Shown one piece after another: positions 58,840 to 64,000 of a stretch of 64,000 bases of DNA. Numbering within the stretch: the stretch's first letter is position 1; every line of letters starts with the position of its first letter. The position numbers and the translations under genes were made by a program. Source of the stretch: Coix lacryma-jobi var. lacryma-jobi (Eukaryota; Streptophyta; Magnoliopsida; Poales; Poaceae). The DNA lies in contig CM019831.1 in the NCBI GenBank assembly GCA_009763385.1, forward strand, positions 21,044,080 through 21,108,079, in the 5' to 3' direction. The notes under the pieces were generated by a model. That model was not told the origin of the DNA and made no database searches. It worked only from the letters and a program-made list of their open reading frames with translations.

Positions 58840-60450
58840 TTTAAAATAGGTGAAAACATTTTATTATTGAATTTTTATGAACATTATGAACATAGGTGAT
58901 AAATATTTTTGACAAAATTGAAACCAAACTTGTTGTTGCAATCAAGTTGTTGCATTTTACTTTGAGATGAGTGGTCTTTGGCAAAAAGTGCTTGAATTCA
59001 AAACCCTTTGAAATTAGTTTGAAATGAGTTAAAAATAAAAAGAAAAGTCTTTTCTCTCCTGCTCTCCCCTCTCTCTCCCTTTCGTCGTGCAAGCCCGGCG
59101 GCCTGCTCTTTCCCCGCTAGCCCATTCTCCTTCCGCCCCTTCCCTTTCCCTTTTCCCTCTGGGCCTTGGCCCACTTGGCGTCAGAGCAACCTCGCCCGCC
59201 TCCAGATCCTGGCTCTAGATAGGCCAGCCCACCGCTCGCGTACCAGCAATTGCACGCACGCAAGCCCACGTCCCTCTTCCCCCTTACGCTGACAGTCGGG
59301 CCCATGCGTCACGCGGTTTCCGCCACCTCGCGTGCATCTCGCCCGAGCGCCGACGAAACCACCGCACTCCTTCTCCCCCACTCCTCGCTCTTGCAACCAC
59401 CCTCCAGTTCTCCACTCCTCCTCCTTCGCCTTTATACCGAACCCGCTCTTGCTCCTGTTCCCTTCCCTTTCATTTCTCCCTTCTCCACGCCTGTCTCCGA
59501 AAGCACAAAGCCGCAGCGCAACTCCGCCACCATGCCGAGCACAGACGTCGTGCTCGCTACGAGCTTTGTCGAGCAACCGTTCGATTCCTCTCTCCACCGA
59601 ACTCCGCACCAAGGTGATGATGTCAGGAATCCTTTCCTCCCTCTTCTTTGGTCACTGATCTATTCTAACCATCATCGCTCACGAGTAGGGAGCCGCCGTC
59701 CACAGCCAGATGCCGTCTGTCGTTCCCGAGTGCCTCCCCGTTTGATTCGCCGTGGTGAGGTCCCCACCTTCCCCCTACCTTCACATACCCTCCGCATGGC
59801 CGGTGGTGAGCTTTACGCCCGAGCCAAGGAGCTTAGCCATGGCGGGTGCGCGCATGATGCCGTGTGGGACGCCACGACGTCGCGGCTGGTGCGCGCCGTC
59901 GGCGCCCCTCCCGTCCGGCCCGCTGATCTGACAGCCGAGAACGGTTGATACCCCTTAGGCGTGTCTTTTGCTAAAAAGACCCCCAACTTTGTGCAAATCA
60001 ACCCACCGTCTTTGGCCAGGTTAAATCCGATTTAAATTTGTTTTAAAATTCAGTTTTGAAATGAATTTTCCTTTATTTACCATTTTGCCACTGCAATTAA
60101 ATGCTTATAAAATCTACATTTTAGCTCGGATTTGGTCCGTTCAAATTGTGTTACGTTCGTAATTTAGTTTTCTATCTGTTAGTACGTCTGTTAGCTAGGA
60201 AATATTAGTTTGAGTTCGAGGTTAGTGGTAATTAATTATAGGGCTTTACGAACACCATTTTCACCGTAACAATCACGTTTTAAGTCCATTTTCGATGAAC
60301 CAAACGTTTGTGTGATCGTAGCAATGCGTAGGACTGTTTTACAAACTTTATATTTAATTTTATTACTTTTGGTGTACTGTTTTAATTATAGCTTTGTTTT
60401 CTATTTATGTTTTCCCTGGAATGCGTGTAGCACGAAACATAGCGACCCTA
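58840..60450. repeat. Diverged LTR-like sequence with GC-rich middle
   Basis: 60080-60200 (ACCATTTTGCCACTG, CTCGGATTTGGTCCGTTCAA) resembles the reverse complement of the solo LTR at 25920-26000. The GC-rich 59080-59950 has overlapping open frames on both strands with no recognisable domain; a start at 59532 would give about 140 residues, without support. Probably a second, inverted and diverged LTR of that family. Confidence 0.4.
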
Positions 60451-60589
60451 TTTTTTGCACGAAAAATAAATGTGTATGACCGATGGGATTTTAACCTCCA
60501 ACATGCAACCTCGCGTGCAGCACTCCTAATCACTCCACCTTAAAGTCACTAGAGATTAAATATATGATATTTTCCTTTAGTGGTCTAGA

Positions 60590-61578
60590 TATTGTTGATC
60601 TCATCGAAGAAACTATCATAGTTTCTATACGCATTAATTGTTCTGTCATGTAAGCATTTTGCTGATGTGACACGTGATTTATTGAGGAGAGAGATAGAGA
60701 GCCAAAAACGAAGAAACAATTTCTAAGTTAGACTCGACGTCCTCACACGTCCCGAAATCGCTGGAAACTATCTGGCGCGGCGTTGGGAAGGAATCTGTGG
60801 TTTCCATCGACACCTCCAGACCTCGTGTGCCCGCGCGTCCCCGTGGAGCCTTGCTCACCGCTGCCAAGTACGGCCACCATGGAGCCTCACCAGACCTGCT
60901 GCGGGACTTAGTACGTACGCTGGCACAGATCGCGCGGCCGCCATGGACGGCTCACTGCCAAGCACGGCTGCCAGAGCTTGCCGCGCTTGCCGGACTGCTC
61001 GGCGGGATCTCTTGTCGCACACACACTCAATGGAAGAAGCGCATGGAACACCTCAAGTCCATGAGAGGCAATACGTCAAGTGGCTGACGGCATGGTTGGA
61101 TTGGGTGTTCTTCGGTGCGTGCTCTCCACAATGAAGTACGAGTTCGTGGTGCTGGCGCTGGAGTGGAGCTCCGTGGCGCGGCCATCCGCCATCGGCACGG
61201 AGCTCCCACACGCGGACGCCGGTGTAAAGCTTGCTGTCACTGGGCCTCGTGCGCTGGTCGCGCAGCACCGCCGCCCAACCTCACGAGTAGCCCGTGGCGC
61301 ATCACAGGGCTCACCGCTAGAGCTCGCCGAACCACACGCGCTTGCCATGACGCTTCGCCAGGGCGCCACCGCTGCGTAGGTCGACCACCCACAGAGCGGC
61401 CACACATAGACCCAGCACACGGGATCTGGAGGAATGGTGAGAGGAGAGGTGAACGATTGGTGCAAATTTTTAGTTGTATCCGTTGAAAAATAATGCACTT
61501 GGAAGGACAGTTTCAATAGATGATGATTTCTTGTGCAGTAGAAACTATCGTATAGTTTCTGCATTGGGAGTGCCCTTA
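60590..61578. mobile_element. MITE-like element with captured GC-rich sequence
   Basis: AGAAACTATCATAGTTTCTA at about 60612 and AGAAACTATCGTATAGTTTC at about 61539 are inverted-type ends, followed by GCATTGGGAGTGCCC at 61560-61574, a known kind of grass element terminus. The left GGGCACTCCC was not found. The middle (60790-61440) is GC-rich. The minus-strand frame around 61210-61090 (LYTGVRVWELRADGGWP) resembles a piece of an F-box-associated plant gene, which would make this a Pack-type capture. Low certainty. Confidence 0.4.
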
Positions 61579-62510
61579 GGGTCGCCATTAATTAACACTA
61601 GTTAAGTGCCCGTGCGTTGCTACGGGTATACAAAATATTTTATGCCATAAAACAACATGAGTAGAATATATATGTAAAATCTCATGTAAAGACAAATAAT
61701 TAACACAAAAACACATTAGAGTCGCTAGTTAACCATTATATCATACAAGGCATATGCTACATACTTATCTTCTAATTTTTTTAGACTCCTCTAGTATCTG
61801 AAATTCAAATGGAAACAACAAATATCAGTAATAAAACAAGAAAAATATAAGAAATATAACAGTTATATAAAACAGTAGACAATACATTTTCATGGAGTTA
61901 GACTATAGAGCTAATCCACCAATACAAAAAATATAGGCATTGATGCTATATTAACACCGGTTTAATTACCTGATGACCGATTGGATATAATCATATAAGT
62001 ATACGATCAATATTATTCGTATGGAGTGAATCATTCCTATGCAACCAATCATCCGTTTCATTAGGATCATCCATATTTTCCTTGTTTAATGCATCCTGGC
62101 CATCTACCAATTGTGACACATCACATATGAGAAACATCAATAGGAATATTCTATATTATTATTCACCAACATTTCTACTATATACAACCATGTATAGTTT
62201 CGACACATAGTTGTTGCTCTCTTTTTGCTATTATTTGCAATATGTTCTATTTAGATTAAATTTTAACAGCTCTACTCGATCTAAATCCAGGCTGAGGTGT
62301 TACTATATTGGTGGCCTGGTGGGTGTGCCACAAAAGGATGCTGAATTCAAGACTCGCCCAATAAACTTCCTGAACGGAAAATGAAAAAAAAAATTAAATG
62401 AGGAAATAGTCACACTTGAAGTGTTATATTTTTTTTTCCAATTTTTCACAGAAGTGTTATATGTTTTTGTAGCTGTGACCTTGAAGATGTAGAAATTTTT
62501 GTAGGAAATA
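61579..62510. other. No gene; AT-rich with a common grass repeat at its left edge
   Basis: AAGTGCCCGTGCGTTGCTACGG at 61605 (20-odd bases seen) is a word found at the ends of some grass repeats. The rest is AT-rich. A box B-like GAATTCAAGACTC at 62342 is too degenerate to call. Confidence 0.35.
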
Positions 62511-62602
62511 TAGTCATATAGAAATTAGACACATAGAAGTGATGGTCAAATGTCGGCTGAGCATTGAGCATCACTTCTATGTGTCTAATTTCTATATGAC
62601 TA
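62511..62602. repeat. Perfect 33-bp inverted repeat (hairpin)
   Basis: The left arm 62511-62543 and right arm 62570-62602 are exact reverse complements (arm start TAGTCATATAGAAATTAGAC), separated by 26 bases. RNA from either strand would form a perfect 33-bp stem. No flanking gene explains it. Confidence 0.9.
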
Positions 62603-62648
62603 CAGTATTGCAGGTTCACCACAACGCCCACCAAGACACATTGAGCAT

Positions 62649-63254
62649 GTGACTACAGGTTCAGGGACATTTTGTCGAACAACATACCTGCACCAAACAC
62701 CTTCTCGTCCTGTAGTAGTAAGAATTCGTAGACCTGCTGTTGGGGGTTGTCTTTGTTGGGTTCCTGCACGGCTGGAGACGGTCTTCGCTAATCGACTGGA
62801 GGGAGATGTTGACCTGGCATGCAGAGCAGGTCAGCCGGACTCAGCTGCAACGGCAATGGCGGGTCAGGAGGGTGTGCTTCCGCTGCTCGCAGGACGCCGG
62901 AGCGAGCTATGGCAGCGGTGGTGTGGACGACCTCTAGTGATCGACTCGGGTACCTTTGGGGTGCGGGAGCGCGGACTGACTTGGGGAAGCTCGGGTGGCC
63001 GGCGACGACCTCTGGGGTGCGGGAGCGCAGACCGGCTTGGGAAAGCTCGAGCGGCCGGCGATGACGGTGAGGCGACCGATTGCTCCGGCCTGATCTGCCG
63101 CTCGATTCGATCTGGTGCGACGGCGAACAGGCCGGTGCTGTGGTGTGGGCGCCTCGTACCACGCGGCACCGAACGAGAGACGTGGGAGGGAGGGAGCGAG
63201 GGAAATGAGAAGGAGGTGGACTACGGGGCTTCACGTCATGCGCAGTTGCGTTAG
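62649..63254. other. GC-rich block with open frames, gene unproven
   Basis: A 201-residue plus-strand frame overlaps a 148-residue minus-strand frame. Neither shows a domain. A tandem duplication of about 56 bases (GGGGTGCGGGAGCGC..GACT.. GGCCGGCGA) lies at 62958-63070. Possibly a captured fragment or leader of a dead element. Confidence 0.35.
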
Positions 63255-63384
63255 ATGGAGCCGGGTTAACGATTAGCGTAGGGCGGGTGATTAGCGCCGG
63301 AGACGATGACCACCGGTTCTTTTTAGCTGTAGAGATTCAATGTGTACGTGTTTTCCCCGTCGCTAATTTAAATGATATAGAAGT

Positions 63385-64000
63385 GTCTCCTAAAATCGTT
63401 TTTCTCATTGTGTGTAGTAGAAAATGCCTTTGCCCTATGCATGCTCATCGCAGTAGTGGATCAGCTGACTATACAATGCCGCATGAATCCACCTATGCTG
63501 TTGTTACCATCATGAAAGCCAATTTACAACCCAATCAACGATCGGAGTTGATGGGTCAACAAATTGAAGGCCACCCCGGCCAACTGTAGCGTACGTCTCC
63601 ATATTGGTTTGGTCACCATCCAAGGAGTTCGACTAATTTGGTATAACTTGCTACACCACATTATATTGGAATTAAGATTTTATATCTCTAGCTATTGCTA
63701 TCTCCGTAGCCGAAGATACAAGGTTGGTATCTTCACTATTGCTATCATACACAGCCTAGGGACGAAAAGTTTTATAATTAATTTAATGCAATAATAAAAA
63801 TTCCCTCTCATCTGTGCATGGTAGGCGGCCATCACGTATGAGAGAGATTACAATTCATGCTTGTGCAGTAGACACCGAATTAAGACAAAGACATGATTGG
63901 CACATACACAAACTTTTATATACCCACACATATATATGTAGAAGTACATTAATAATTAATCAAGTATCCGTGGTACAAACGTGCCTCTGAACGAAGACAG
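63385..64000. repeat. 3' flank of the next thionin-like unit
   Basis: 63388-63505 matches 30668-30780. 63745-63800 (ATCATACACAGCCTAGGGAC, GCAATAATAAAAAT) matches 21606-21660 on the 3' side of copy 2. The last 40 bases (GTGGTACAAACGTGCCTCTGAACG) match 1553-1578 (GTGGTACATACGTCCCTTTGAACG), which is just 3' of copy 1. A minus-strand thionin-like gene is therefore expected within a few hundred bases beyond the window. Confidence 0.65.

Noticed and set aside
59250..59948. A 232-residue plus-strand frame
   Set aside because: It overlaps open frames in other phases and on the other strand and lies in LTR-like sequence.
60479..60545. SINE-like block with box B-like GGTTAAAATCC on the minus strand
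   Set aside because: Box A is too weak and no ends or tail could be set.

Overview
This is nuclear DNA from a grass (Poaceae). The evidence is the CACTA elements with TTTAGTCCCGGTTGG-type subterminal repeats, Stowaway and Tourist type MITEs, Ty3/gypsy elements of the Tat lineage, tRNA-iMet primer binding sites, AT-rich introns beside GC-rich 5' leaders, and plant-type telomere-like heptamers. A panicoid grass is my guess, but the sequence does not settle the species. Almost all of the window is transposable elements, many nested in one another. The only host-type genes I can support are two minus-strand genes for small secreted cysteine-rich (thionin-like) peptides.

Layout. 1-2400: thionin-like copy 1 (ATG at 1992) with both flanks. 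The first ~300 bases resemble the distal upstream region of copy 2, so a further copy probably lies left of the window. ~2500-5430: long LTR, primer binding site and start of gag of a copia-like (SIRE/Maximus-type) element. 5640-6260: a segment that recurs at 53630-54250 and 55540-55700. 6337-~18259: CACTA-1, 11.9 kb, with a Cauli_VI-domain ORF, a frameshifted TNP2 transposase, and a second multi-exon gene ending in a Ulp1-like protease domain. 18963-20783: gypsy remnant. 21580-22990: thionin-like copy 2 (intact, ATG at 22105) with a Stowaway MITE upstream. 23438-27622: an inverted LTR fragment and a 2.6 kb solo LTR nested in another LTR. 27905-28710: the two flanks of a thionin unit with no gene between them. 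~29040-30199: a truncated CACTA-like element. 32509-38390: Tat-lineage gypsy on the minus strand with LTR, pol, and an antisense spliced ORF. 38400-39600: GC-rich repeats. ~39803-52468: a hAT-like remnant interrupted by CACTA-2, 11.84 kb, minus strand, with a perfect CCT target duplication. 52861-57170: MITEs and a complete 1.0 kb non-autonomous CACTA (54521-55527, duplication TAT). 57299-58644: a TNP2 fragment. 58650-63250: LTR-like, captured GC-rich and AT-rich sequence, including a perfect 33-bp inverted repeat. 63385-64000: segments matching the 3' flank of the thionin genes, so another copy should start just right of the window.

How it works together. CACTA-1 and CACTA-2 are sister elements. 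Each has two divergently decayed genes (TNP2 and a TnpA-like/Ptta plus Ulp1 gene), each gene preceded by its own cluster of the inverted repeat motif and a TATA box, and a block of telomere-like repeats before gene 2. They differ in the small ORF before TNP2: a Cauli_VI domain in CACTA-1, and a GRF zinc finger followed by a membrane segment in CACTA-2. The thionin-like genes form a tandem array that has been pushed apart by these insertions. The duplicated flanks can still be traced across the whole window.
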